Positions 1 through 11,600 of a stretch of 64,000 nucleotides of DNA are shown here, in pieces. The notes under the pieces are model-generated. The model did no database searches. It had not been told where the DNA came from and saw only the letters and a program-made list of their open reading frames with translations. The position numbers and the translations under genes are program-made. Within the stretch, counting starts at the first letter, position 1. Every line of letters begins with the position of its first letter. The DNA is from Uranotaenia lowii. Lineage: Eukaryota; Arthropoda; Insecta; Diptera; Culicidae. The stretch is taken from NCBI RefSeq assembly GCF_029784155.1, contig NC_073693.1, forward strand, positions 359,181,825 to 359,245,824, written 5' to 3'.

Positions 1-157
1 CATTGCTTTCTTATTGGAATTTATAACGCAAAGCGATGCTTGTCGCCTCAGCTTGACATCAGCCTTAGAGTTAAGAATATGGAATCTCTTCGAGAAAACA
101 TCAAGATTCATTGAGATTCTATATGTGTTTGTGTTCGTTTTCAAAAAATAATAAAAT

Positions 158-1388
158 CCCAAGCAACCAAAAGTCGCGTTCTTACTTAAAGATGGAACTG
201 CGAAGTTCACATTTGGCTGAGAAAATGTTTTACGGGAACTTCAGGTGACTCATGTCACGTAGAAGTTATTCAGGAACTTCCATCGCCTTTTGAAAGATTA
301 AAATATCGATAACGGAACTTCTAAGCGCTTTTAATGGAACTTCTTTAAAGAAGGTCGGTAGCGTTCGCTAATACACCTCGATGAACCATCCAAGATACTT
401 CTAGGTATTGTGAAGAACTTATTTGGAACTTTCCAGCGACATGTCAAATATTTCTGTCAAAACGTATGTGTATACATCGGCAGAAAAAAGAAAACGAAGC
501 AAAAACGAAAAAAATAGTTTTCGCTTGCGCTGTGAAGTTTTATAACTATATTCCATAATCGAAGCAAATGGTGCCTTATAAAAAGAACGAATTCCTGGTC
601 GGTTCGCGAAGTTCATCGATTCCGGCACAATGTACAAAACGAGTTTGAGAGATATTTTCCAAACAATACCGAGCTAATCGGCATCATCAACAATGCGTCC
701 CTCCTACCCGGGAGTTCCGAAAACGAGCGCTGCGGTAAATATTTCCGGGCGCGGTCAAGGCTATTCGGAAATGTTGATGAGTGTCATGTGCATGTTTATT
801 GTGTGTGAATATTGAAAAATGGATTAATTTAATAAAATTGTTATGATGAATTTTGTAGTTATTTATTTAATTTAAGGAAAAAACCTTTAAAGTAGGAAAA
901 CAAGTTGAGCCATCGACTTTTTAATTTCAATTAATAGGCTTACTCATGACCTTAAACATTTCCTGAAGTTAAGTTTAAATACTTCTTAATACACAGCTCT
1001 AGAGACGTGTGGGTTTGGTCGAGAGGCTGGTGAAATTCATAGCAACCTGGAGAGCAGCGGTTCAATTCTCATAGCGTAAGTAGCTTATTTGTTATAAAAT
1101 CTGTAAAAGTAAACATTAAAATCAATGTTATAAACTTAGATAGACCGACAGGCTATAGCAGTCTGTCATCTGGGTGTCAGAGCAATCAGTTAACCGGATT
1201 TTTTAAGGCGCGTAGAAGTTTTTTGACGTTCTCTTAGAGGCTGAATAGCATTCTCTACAGCCACTTAAAGGAACTTGAAAGTAGCTTTAAGAACTTAAAT
1301 TTTGGGCTGATTAGCATTCTCTTCAGACAGAAACGAGAGCTGATTAAGCTTCTATGGAACCTTTTTAAGGGAATTCTGGTTGCTTGGG
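158..1388. mobile_element. Non-autonomous TIR element, CCCAAGCAACCA family
   Basis: The left end at 158 reads CCCAAGCAACCAAAAGTCG and the right end at 1388 is its reverse complement over the first 12 bases. Flanks are compatible with a 2-bp AT target duplication. The interior is rich in short repeats around GGAACTTC and has no transposase frame. The termini resemble those of the element at 42727-46238, with differences only at transitions over about 23 bases, so both probably belong to one family. I cannot name the superfamily. Confidence 0.6.
1013..1072 (+). repeat. tRNA-like (SINE-head-like) segment
   Basis: An A-box-like stretch (TGGTCGAGAGG, about 1016) is followed some 40 bases later by a B-box-like GGTTCAATTCTC ending at 1070, the layout of an internal RNA polymerase III promoter. 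The arms do not fold into a clean cloverleaf, so a tRNA-derived SINE head or tRNA pseudogene is more likely than a functional tRNA. Confidence 0.35.
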
Positions 1389-1539
1389 ATATTAAAGTTT
1401 TAAAATTAATTTTAAATTCATTAACATTTCGTTGAGTTAACCTTGCGCTTATCTTGATATGAAGAAGCCTTGACTCCTTAAGCCCTTGGTATACAAAATA
1501 CAAAAATTATCTTTCAATCAAAATTTTATCACAGGAAAA

Positions 1540-1705
1540 ATTATAGATTTGCAGATTGAAGTTTTATCAAAGGATATCGAAATAAGTTAATATGAAAAAT
1601 TTATTTACAGGTTTTGATTTCCTCACCAATTCACTTCTGATTTAATTCAATGAGATCATACTGGAGGAGAAGGGGCAGTGTGCAGAACCTCCTTTTCCCT
1701 TCACT
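1540..1705 (+). repeat. Dispersed repeat, copy 1 (partner at 30413-30590)
   Basis: This stretch resembles 30413-30590 in the same orientation. Shared blocks include AGATTGAAGTT, ATCGAAAT and TTCAATGAGATCA, followed by a GGGCA motif. Divergence and indels indicate old copies of one dispersed element of unknown class. It lies next to the reverse-transcriptase remnant at 1700-2125. Confidence 0.45.
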
Positions 1706-2125
1706 ATTGTCCAACTCGTGACAAATCCTACTAACCATGCCGTACACGGAATTGGCTTTGGCCACTTTTTTTTTAATGCATTTTAACTCCACATGAGGGA
1801 ATCGTCCCTAAGGGCTTTGGCAACGACACGCTGCATTTTGAGGCATTGATTTTTAACAAAAATTGCTGCAACATTCAGAAAATCGGTTAAGCGCGTCCGG
1901 TAAAACCATACATTCCCTGTGATACCAAACAGGAAGGAACATTTTCAAATCATCTGCATAAATCAGCACAAACACGTTATGCACTTCGGGGATTACAGTA
2001 ATGAAAAGAAGGGGTCCCAAGTGTGTCCCTTGTGGTACGCCGCTGTTGACCAAGAATAAACTGGATCTCGCATTTCAAAGCTTCACAAGTTGAACTCTTT
2101 CTATAGGGTGTCCTATTATGTCTAA
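1700..2125 (-). pseudogene. Jockey-type non-LTR reverse-transcriptase fragment
   Basis: Minus-strand translation shows two hallmark reverse-transcriptase motifs of Jockey-clade retrotransposons: VNSGVPQGTHLGPLLF, then IYADDLKMF, which holds the catalytic YADD aspartates. The following residues (DALNRFSECCSN) fit the same family. The frame shifts after about 1853, and a shifted frame appears to continue toward 1700 (AKANSVYGMVSRI). There is no endonuclease domain, and the 5' part of the RT is missing. It is a dead, truncated copy, downstream on the minus strand of the mariner remnant at 2225-2480. Confidence 0.8.
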
Positions 2126-2224
2126 GCATGATTTAAAATGAACAGTATAAACACAATTTAGGAGCAAATTATTTTTTCAGTTTAATGTTTGTTTTAGCAT
2201 TTTTTTTCCAGTCAATCGTAGGCC

Positions 2225-2480
2225 AGTGATCGAATTTTTGGTACAAAACTGCCAATTACCTTCAGCACAAACTTATTTGCAATGATTTTGACCACTTTTT
2301 GGCCCAAGAAGTTTCAATCGGTCTCGCTTGTGAACAATTTCGCGGATTCATCTTCTTTGGTATGATCTGGACTTTGTTGGATTTGTACCAAGCCATCGTG
2401 TCTTTTGAGTAGTGAACTGATACCAAATCCGGCCAAAACAGTACTGGGGGATCATGCTTGCGAATTTGTCTGAAGATTGT
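2225..2480 (-). pseudogene. IS630/Tc1-mariner transposase fragment
   Basis: The minus strand encodes the end of a mariner-type transposase catalytic domain. A WPDLVSVHYSKD stretch carries the second catalytic Asp and its downstream conserved residues. It is followed about 35 residues later by ARPIETSWA, the position of the third acidic residue (Glu). This spacing fits the DD37E/D group known from mosquitoes. A frameshift or stop follows near 2280, and further C-terminal residues are visible in another frame. The N-terminal DNA-binding part and first catalytic Asp were not found. It is too short for my ORF length cut-off and was found by direct translation. Confidence 0.75.
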
Positions 2481-2599
2481 TAAGATGGATGGAAAAAATC
2501 AATCATCTTCATCCATTTGCAATACTGATTCTTTAGAAAGAAAAATAAATATTCTCATGACTAATTCGGAACTCGGAAAAATCATCCGTTTTTAATTGT

Positions 2600-4250
2600 A
2601 GGCTTAAATTTGAATGCTCCTAGAAACCACCCCAGGCGATCGCGTTTTAAATTGCACGGTTTGCGCGTACGTAAACGGATCGACAGCTTCGGGGCTCCAA
2701 ATACGGTATTCAATTACTGGCGCATAATTCGTTATATTAAAACGACCCACGACACAAGATAGGACAGGACAGGACACGGAACATCAGTGTCAAAGGTAGC
2801 AAACAGCAGGTCGATTTTTCCTTATGCATCTAGGTATAAATTTGCGGTGTAATCAAAATCGTTTTTTTTTTGCTGCGTTCTTCATTTCGACCTATCCTCA
2901 CCATATGCAGAGAGCCAGCACCTTGAGCATGATGTATCTCATGGTCGTTTCTGTCGGTCGATTCAGTCGGACCATATGTAGCATTTTCTTCGAATTCACC
3001 TCCTTCTCAGCCATGGAATCGAACGTGCTCCAACATAAAAACTCATTCTTTTTTATTTGTTTTCCAATCTCACGCTGCATAGCCCAAATTATGCTGCGGT
3101 TGGCTGCTTTCTTATTGATTTTGATTATGCTTCAACCAGGCAGTCAGTGTCTCGCTGCCCTCTGTAATAACACTTAGTACATATCGATCGAATGGTCATT
3201 TATCACTATGATAGACGTTTTGTCCCCTCAAGAAGTCCATCGAATGGGACCTGTGATGGCGATCAATTTTGGCTGAATGCATGAAGGTAGGTATGCTTGT
3301 CGATATAAGGTAAAAGGAAATGATACACCAGGGTCACCTGGGACATGATTTTTAGCGCTTCGAATTTTATATTCGAACAACCAGGCAACACATTGAGCGT
3401 TGTGAAATTTTGACAACTTCGGCTACCGCTTGCTGGAATTCAATTAAAAAATCGAGATTAATTGATATAGGAATTTTTGTCAGTCATTTTTACACCTGAT
3501 GCTTAATAAAATTCCACCGAAGAGTGTTATATTTGATTTGTAAAGCAAAATTTTTGGAATTGGTTCTGATTTTTTTCAGTCTTAAAAATCAGATTCAAAT
3601 TTAAGAAGATAAAAAAAATTGCCAAAAAAACACGTAACACCAAGGTGAGTATAATCGTTTCTACTTCGCAGATACCTGAACTGAGCGTAGTTGCCATCGA
3701 AGTGATTCGTGGTGAAATGTCGAATTCGTCTACTAAAGGAACCCGCAAAGCTTCCATAGACGGACAATCGCAGATGCAAACTGCATCCGAGACTTGTCTG
3801 AGTTATCCACATAGGCTGAAAGCCGTGCAGCCGACCAACATAATATAGTTGTTTATTTATGTTTCATTGTAATTACCGTACCCGTTGATAGCGCATTGCT
3901 GTCGTGATAAATTAAGGCTATGAGCGAGGTGAGGTTTACGAAATACCTGTCATGAAGAACATTTGGAGGTATCATTACGAGTCATACACGCGAAACTCTT
4001 CAGCAGTGGCAATTAGGGAAACAAAAATTTTTAGATAGAGAAAAAATATTGGACAATTAACTGATATGTATTAGAAAGACTAATGCGATAAACAGATGCT
4101 TTTATTAACAAAAAAAAAACTAAGATTCCCTTCAAGTGTACAAATTTTATGCATATAGCAATGCCATCGGTTTATTAACATGTAAACTCAGGCCTGATTT
4201 TTTGAAGATCCGGGGATAGTCTTCGTATGACGAGCTCCAATTTTCAGTTC
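2600..4250. other. Intergenic, no supported gene
   Basis: Open frames occur on both strands (for example 2824-3177 + and 2898-3080 -) but overlap each other, show no domain motif and lack convincing splice context. Part may belong to a decayed element linked to the mariner remnant. No repeats or structures were recognised. Confidence 0.5.
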
Positions 4251-4256
4251 TGCAAT

Positions 4257-5395
4257 TTTCAGTGAAGTTATTTAGTAACGTAATGTGTACATGTGCAAAA
4301 TTTGGTGACAATCAGTCAAGTGATTTTTTGAAATAGGGTCCGATACAGAAGCTTATTGATAAAAAAAAATTTGGGCAGGATCGAAAAAAAATCCACTGAT
4401 CCATCCATTGGGGAGACTCTAAAACAGCTGGAAATCAACTATTTGGTCGAAAAGGTTGATTCATATGGTTAATCGTTTAAGGAGTCGTAAATGATCTAAC
4501 AATGAGCTTAAATTTGAATAAAAGTGAAAATTATTGATTCCCTGAAGTTAAGAAATATGAAATGCTTGATAAAAGCGCAATCCGAAAATTTTAACAGGGG
4601 AAGCGATTGAAAAGGTTAATTTTCTGAGTTATTCGTCTAGCTGACTACTAAACATGACTGAATTCATTTTTACAAGATAGAAAAGCTGCCCACTGGTAAA
4701 ATAAACAAAATACGGAGGTCAAACCGTACGCAAAATATTTGGACCACTATTGAGGCGATGTTTTGAAATATTTCGTAATAGACAGCAAAACGAACTCTTT
4801 ACCGGGCACCTGGCAGGTTTCCAGTCAGAAATTTTATGTTGACAAGTCTAGCCTGTATTCTACGAAGATAAACAAAAAGAAAAAATTGAAAATGTCTAGT
4901 ATTTGAAAAGCCTGACGAACTGTGGAAGCTGCAAATCAGCCAGTGATTCATAACGATTGACACCATGAATGGCTAAATATATAAGGAAGACTACCTCCAA
5001 AAGCGACTGTTTCCTCTGCATAGTATTTCAAATTTCTCCTCTGTTATGGTTGAATCTGGAATTGTGCCATTTCGCGAAAACTGTGGTCGGGTGATAAAAA
5101 GTCAAATGTGCTCTTTTGTGCCGAATGGAACAATCCGCTATGACAACTTTGATCAAATTAAAAATTTTGAGTAATTTTTAAGCTCAAGCTTCAGAAAACA
5201 TAAAACGTAATCAAAAAAGCCTTGATTTATAAAAATGGTGGTTCAAGGTGTACATTATAGATGGCGCACGAGGTTCCCAAAAAATGAAGTCGAAAAACTT
5301 CTTCATAGGACGCTATTTCGAAAACCACTTGACAGAACGTCACAAAAATTTGCACGTGTAAACATAACGTTATAAGCCAGCTTTGCTGAAATTTT
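4257..5395. mobile_element. Decayed element with ~85-bp inverted arms
   Basis: The arms 4257-4341 and 5307-5395 are imperfect reverse complements. The matched landmarks are a GTCC/GGAC block, CTATTTC.AAAA, CACTTGAC, GTCAC, TTTGCAC and the GAAAATT ends. The spacer is AT-rich without a transposase frame. The design matches a long-TIR DNA transposon derivative. Exact termini and target duplication could not be set. Confidence 0.5.
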
Positions 5396-5399
5396 CATC

Positions 5400-7610
5400 A
5401 ATGCATTAAAAAGTTATTAACAAAACAAAGTGTTGCATTTTTTCGAATACACTCCTTAATGCTATCGGTTTAATCAGAGACCAAAATAATACAAAAAATA
5501 CCCCTTGTTTCAAATCTTAGCATGTCGTACTGCAAGGAATGTTTCAAGAAGGTAGTGCCAAGGCAGCCCTGCTCTGGTATTGGTAACAACTGCTACGTCA
5601 CAATAGCGAAAAATCTGTTAATTTACTAGGAAATTTGCCTTACTCGCTGATAATTCGAAGAATCTGCTGGAAATTTTCCACTTTGAAAATTCTTCAAGAT
5701 CGGTACAAAAAAAAATGGTGGATTTCCCTTACTCAAAATTGCAAAACTTTAAAATTAGTCCAAAGTCTTCCATGAAAATGTTCAAGTCAGTGCAGTTTGA
5801 GCATCTTATTACAATAAAGTAATCAAAACACTTTTTTGTATTGATGTTAATTGTTCCGCCTAAGAATTGTGTATGATAAACAACTTTGATAAAAGTCGGG
5901 AAAATCAGGTGAACTCTAAATAACCACCAGCTACACCTTTTTAAAACTGAATTTTTCTTCATTTTTGCACTTTTAAGCTTTATGATAACATTGCATTTTA
6001 TAAGAAAATTAAAAAATTAGAAAAAAAACATGATATAATCTTCAAATACCATAATGGAAAAGAGGACTTTTAACATAATCAAAATGAAATTTAAAAAACA
6101 CAAACACATACACGATCTCAATGAAACTTGAAGTTTCCTCGAAGAGATTCTTTTTTCTTAATTCTAAGCGTACAATTTTCGAAGATATGATTGCTAGTAT
6201 CTTACAAATGCTAAAACCACCAACCCACAGAAAGTGTACTATGTATGCCGTGACCGGGACTCGATCTCATACCCGCTGGCTTAGAAGACTTGAAGGCTAT
6301 CCTCTATGCCACGGGCTGCAAAATTTATGGAAGTAATTTTCGTTCTAAAAAGTGTTTTTCTTTGAAATGGCTTTCATTGTTATATAAATTTTCGATACAA
6401 TCGTTTTTGAGACGTCACGTAGAAAGAACCGCATCATGGGGGGGGGCCTTGTTAAACATTTGAAAAATCATTCTAAAATTTTTCAAATGGCAAGCTACAT
6501 TTGTATAAGGAATCCTTAAGTAAAAAGGAAGCTTACTTTCATTGATGGTTGAATTATTTGAGTTTTCTCAAAAATCTGCTTAATTTAGCTGAATTGATGC
6601 CCTCAGAATCGAGGGAAGATAAGTACCAAATCTTTAAAATTGAGTTAAATTTACCAATCCATTCTTCTTATCTTAATCTACTCTGGTGCAAAACTAAGTT
6701 GTTTTGAAATATTTTAACGCATTTTCGATTGAATTAAAATTGCTCGAATTCAATATAATTACAATTATCGTTTGGGCACTTATATCCCTCTGAATCTGAG
6801 CGCTTCAGAGCAATGATACCCTTTGTTTTCTTTTGAAAAAACATTATATGTTCAAATCAAATCTATCGAACATTTAAGCACATTCAATGATTTTGACCAT
6901 CAATGAAAATAAGTAGAATTTTCAAATGTAAAAGAAATAGATAAAAACTTTGCGGTTTAAATCTGATTCTCGCAAACTCGGTTCACACTCAAGATTTTAG
7001 TTTGAAATTTGGTTCTTGAAAAAAGCTGCAATATTAATAAAGTGATACAATACAACAAAAATATGGAATTCTCTGCAATCTGTTTTTATGGAAGAATACA
7101 TGTTTTAGCAAATATTTTTCATTGAAAAATCCTGAGTATGATTTTTTGAAAACCCATGATATTTCTTTAAACAAAACTTGTAAAACAAACTTTAATTCTA
7201 CTTTATATTTGTGATTTTCAGCTGAATTAAGGTTGAAATTTTGAAATTATACTATTATACAAAATTAAAAGTCCGCGCTCTCTTACAATTTTGTTCTTGA
7301 TAATTTCTTCTTGATTGTGATCTCATTTCTGGATCTAATTTGAATTTTGAGTATTAATTGTGATTCTGAATTCAATACGATTTAAGATTAGAAGTTTAAA
7401 TAAAAGCAAAGAATTTGCCAACAAAATCGAACGTTCAAAAACTGTGTTTTGGTAACCTTTTGATTACAGTTTTCAATGATAATACTTTCGCTTTCGCAAT
7501 CCCAAATTTTTCAGTTTAATAAGTCTTCTGCTAGATTAGAATGCTACTGACAGAGAATCAAAAATTCTATCGGAATATTTTGTCTCTTTTGTTTTAGTCT
7601 CTTTAGGAAA
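5400..7610. other. AT-rich intergenic
   Basis: Very AT-rich sequence with short open frames only. Apart from the tRNA-like segment at 6246-6316 I see no gene, repeat array or structured element. Confidence 0.6.
6246..6316 (-). repeat. tRNA-like segment, minus strand
   Basis: On the minus strand an A-box-like TGGCATAGAGG is followed by a B-box-like GATCGAGTCCCGG at tRNA-like spacing. CCGTG and CACGG near the ends could form part of an acceptor stem. The T-arm does not pair, so this is read as a tRNA-derived SINE head or pseudogene. Confidence 0.4.
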
Positions 7611-7618
7611 CACGGTAT

Positions 7619-8412
7619 CAGAGATGCCAATGTGCCTGATTTTTCAGGATTGATTATTGCGTAAAAACTTTAATTTTTAAAATCAAGTTTTATTCTATAG
7701 TTGCTATTTATCTTAGACATTGCGAAACTTTTTATAAAAAGCTGAACATTTCACGGTTAAACATTTCACGTTTTCACCCAACAATTGCATAGTCTTCAAA
7801 ATAATAAGAATGGAAACGGAATAAAGAATAATTTATGTTTCAAAGTCAGCAACTTAGGCAAATATACTTTTTATCAAAATTAATTGACTACAGGATTAAC
7901 ATGAAATAACATTTTTATTGAAATCGGAATTTTTGTTTCAAGTTTCTAAAACTGTTCTTGGGTAACTTTTGCTACGAAAACTTTTTAAATCTGACACAAT
8001 TAAGCTTAACTTCACGAGAACTACTATGAAGAATTTTTGCAAAAGGCTTTGATAAGTATCTGAAATATTAAAGTTTGAATAAAACAAGTCCAAAAAGGTA
8101 GATTTTCAAACAACTTCCGAATCACATATTTGAAATCTATATTTCGTTAGTTAAACGTGTGATAGCTGGTCAATCTTTGATAGGAATTATGAATAAAAGG
8201 CATGAAATAAAAAAATATCTCGTTTAAAGGTTGAAGTGACAGTGAGCATGTAGCTAATTTAAAAGAATTATGAACGGTACTGTGTATTAGCTCCATAACA
8301 TTTTACAACGGTGAAAGAAAAGGCACTCAGTGCGATCATTTTATGTTAGCAAGAATTTCCCTGATTTTTATTTTCAAGCTCCCTGAATTTGTGAAAAAAG
8401 TTGGCAACCCTG
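7619..8412. mobile_element. Non-autonomous hAT-type element with perfect 8-bp TSD
   Basis: The ends CAGAGATGCCAA (left) and TTGGCAACCCTG (right) are imperfect inverted repeats. Both sides are flanked by the identical 8-mer CACGGTAT (7611-7618 and 8413-8420). An 8-bp target duplication with CAG..CTG ends is diagnostic of hAT transposition. The 794-bp interior is AT-rich and encodes no transposase, so this is a deletion derivative or MITE. Confidence 0.85.
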
Positions 8413-8487
8413 CACGGTATACATAACAAGGTAGGCTACTCCCATGAGTAAACAAATCGTTTGAATGCTAACACCGTTTATTGTCAA

Positions 8488-8634
8488 ATGGTGAAGTGTG
8501 CAGTTGATCGATGTTCAAATAATGAAGGCAATAAGCTTTGCTTAAAAAACTCAAAATTTTCTGGTTTTCGTGTGACCAAAAATACTGAAGCACTTGAAGA
8601 TATGCTCAAAGCACTTCAGTGCACAAGATTATAG
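8488..8634 (+). pseudogene. Short THAP-like N-terminal frame
   Basis: An ATG-initiated 48-codon frame begins MVKCAVDRCSNNEG. The C-x4-C spacing at residues 4-9, right after the initiator Met, resembles the start of a THAP zinc finger (C2CH; found in P-element transposases and THAP proteins). The remaining THAP signatures (Trp, Pro, C-terminal C-x2-H) are not visible before the stop. It is either a 5' remnant of a P/THAP-type element or coincidence. Confidence 0.25.
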
Positions 8635-8639
8635 GATGT

Positions 8640-11600
8640 AGGACAACCTTTTAAAAACGAAGTTTATCAAGCGAAGGCTGAGCCCAGGAGCTGTTCCTGG
8701 CCTTGACTTACAGGCTCCGGGTGAGTTCGATGCTTCAGAAAATTCCGTGCAAGATTTATATTATTTATATATCTTTATATTTAGAAACTTCGAGAAATTC
8801 GAAGTCCTGAGAGATAGGCATCTTTTGCGGTTACGGTTTCTTCCTGAACCAGAGGTCGAAGTCCTTTACGGTAAGACGCAGACTACCGTCAAGTAATCTA
8901 GGCCGAATGGTAGACAGAATTTCTCAACACAAAACGGAGTGGCACCATAACAAACACGCTGGTTTTCCAAATTTATTGGCTTTTGGGGAACACACCTGAC
9001 TTGCCCGAACGCCGGAAGATAAAAAAGTCAGAAGTCAAGGACTCTTTTTGGTCCTTTAGTTCACTCCTTCCTCCACCTTCTCCATTCATAATTGGATGTG
9101 TTATTGCACCTTGCATGCAACCTACATGCATTCAACCTTGCAACCAGTCTTGGATACAGACTTGCTGACGATGATACCACAAGTCAAATTTAAATCTAAC
9201 AAAACTTGAACCTATTTTCTAAACATTTATTTAAAATTTACTTAATTCTTAATGATCTAAATGTATGTATGTATGTATGTATGTATGTAGTTGAACCCAC
9301 CAGTGGCTGATAGGTCTTTCGACCCGAGGCGGTACGGGAAGTCTCGATCACACATTCTAATATTGTCCATGCTTAACTCACAAACAATAATTGCAGCACA
9401 ACCAAGGGGTTCGTTACCACTGGCTTGGGACAGGTTTGACTCATCTTACTCGCTTCCAACTGTTCGAAACTGTTGAAAATCGCAGGTTTCAGTGGTGGAA
9501 TAGAGTTATCTTTATTCATGTTTCGTCTATGAGGTCAGTAGAATACAACTATATTAATTAGCGATAGCTAATTGTCACTTCCACATCTTATATTCCCTAA
9601 CCGGGAAAGTACTCATTTCTTAATAAGTACTTTGATATTCTTACCCAGAATATCTGGCAACACTGTTGTGTTACCACAAACCCAATTTGTGTTGTCTCGC
9701 TTAACAGTGTGATGATGTAAACATTTATACCGCGTTTATCATCATCACCTGTCATCAGCAATCATTGATCTATTGTTCTCGATTGCGAATTGAACAACAA
9801 GCAGGAGGAACCAAAACAAACAATGTTTTGGTTCTGCTCGCAGCAGAAATCGGTTGCTGCTATTTACGTCGTCGGAAGGAAACCGTAAGTTTCAACAGAA
9901 ACAAATAAAGAATCCTGAAAAGGTACCTAAGTACCCTACTTTCCAAATTTGCCGAGATACTCCGGCTAGTTTGAACCCACAATCCATTGTATATTAGTTT
10001 TCGGATCGTTCGATGCCCTGTCCAACCCCCCACCAATTCCCCTCTAATAGAGTTAAGCTATTTTGATTGTTGAAATATAATAAAAAAAAAGTTGCACATT
10101 TTTAACATCTTACCTCATACCATTTTAAAAAGATACTAAAAGTTTATCTATGAAAGGTTATTATCGTCTTCCTTAAATGGCTTCGTGAATTCTTCAACTT
10201 TTCAACTGGATCGCCTATTCTACCAATAAAATCCATTTGAATTTTGATCATTTCTTCAATCAAATGTACTGATGAACCTTAAAAAAAATAATGAAGATAA
10301 ACACTGCCTCTTCCCTGTTATCTATATACTAAAAATGCAGTAAGGTGAAATAAAATTTAAAAAATCATGAAAGTTATTTTTTATAAATCTCAAACGTTTT
10401 GGATTAATTGAAATGAAATAGAGTTGAAAATTGAACCACAATTTAAACAATTTGGCTACCCTCAAGACCAATAAATCGGTGAAAAGTAAACTCAGTTTAT
10501 AATAACTTATTTACTTTAAATTTTTTTCAATAAAATCAATAAATAAATAAATAAATAAACATGTTATTATAAACTCAGTTCAATTTTTACAAAAGTAGTT
10601 GAAATTAGAGCAAGTTTTCAATCTGTTTGCACGAATTTTGTTTTATGACTAGTTTTATTTTTTTCATAAACTGATTTTACCAACCCATAACAGTCATTAG
10701 GCCAAGCCTTCCTATTTTTTAATAATTGAACACACGCTAACAAAATTCAGATTATAATAGAATCCAAAAAGAAATTTTTAGTTCATTTCAAGCTTAAATT
10801 CATACCAATTTAATTACTTCATGAATTCTTCAATTACTATCTAATGTCTTTTCCAGAAGCTTTTTATGCTTCCATACAAAAAAAATCCTTTAAGTCTCTT
10901 AGAATGTGCAAACCAATTTTAATGGGAGTGTCATAAAAAAAAATACAGAAATTCACACACACACTCGATGACTTTCTGCATGACTGACCTACGTACACTC
11001 TTAAAGTGGAAGTCCGTGCCTGATGATTCGGAACAACCCTTGAACAGACATTGCTACGAACGGGAGCATACACATTTTATAAAAGAAATATTCCCTGCTA
11101 GCTGCAATGATTTTTCCCATCACATAACCTAATCAACATGATTCATTAATGATCATCGTAATTGTTATCTAGCGTAATAATTGAACCTCAAACCTGAAAG
11201 GAAGGACTTTCCACCATGTGCCTTTTCTCGGGTTAATTTGTCTACGAGATTTCATGAAAGAGTTGGATGTTGAAGTTCAACGAGGTGAAATATCTACGAC
11301 AAGTGCAAAATGAGGATGGTGAAAATAATCTGAAATAGGTCTTTCAACCTTCTCGTACAACTGGAAATAATTTTAAAAAAAATCCACTTAACTTATCGGT
11401 ATACATGAGGTGCTTCTTCAAAATTGAATGCCCGCCTAGCTGAAAATTAGGCCAGGAAAGATCCGGGTGGCGTAGCATTGGTCCTTTCGAATCACGAACT
11501 TTGAATAACCAAACCTATTGACATTTTTATAACTATTCTCATCACATCACAGAAAGTATTAATTCAAAATGCATTCTATTTTCAATGAAACTTAAACAAA

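Noticed and set aside
3642..3670. Mini-intron (AAG|GTGAGT ... TTCGCAG) at 3.6 kb
   Set aside because: About 29 bp is too short for an insect spliceosomal intron and neither flank is convincingly coding.
9480..9960. Solo LTR of a BEL/Pao-type retrotransposon
   Set aside because: Suggestive words and an AATAAA only. No TG..CA ends with a target duplication and no partner LTR could be defined.
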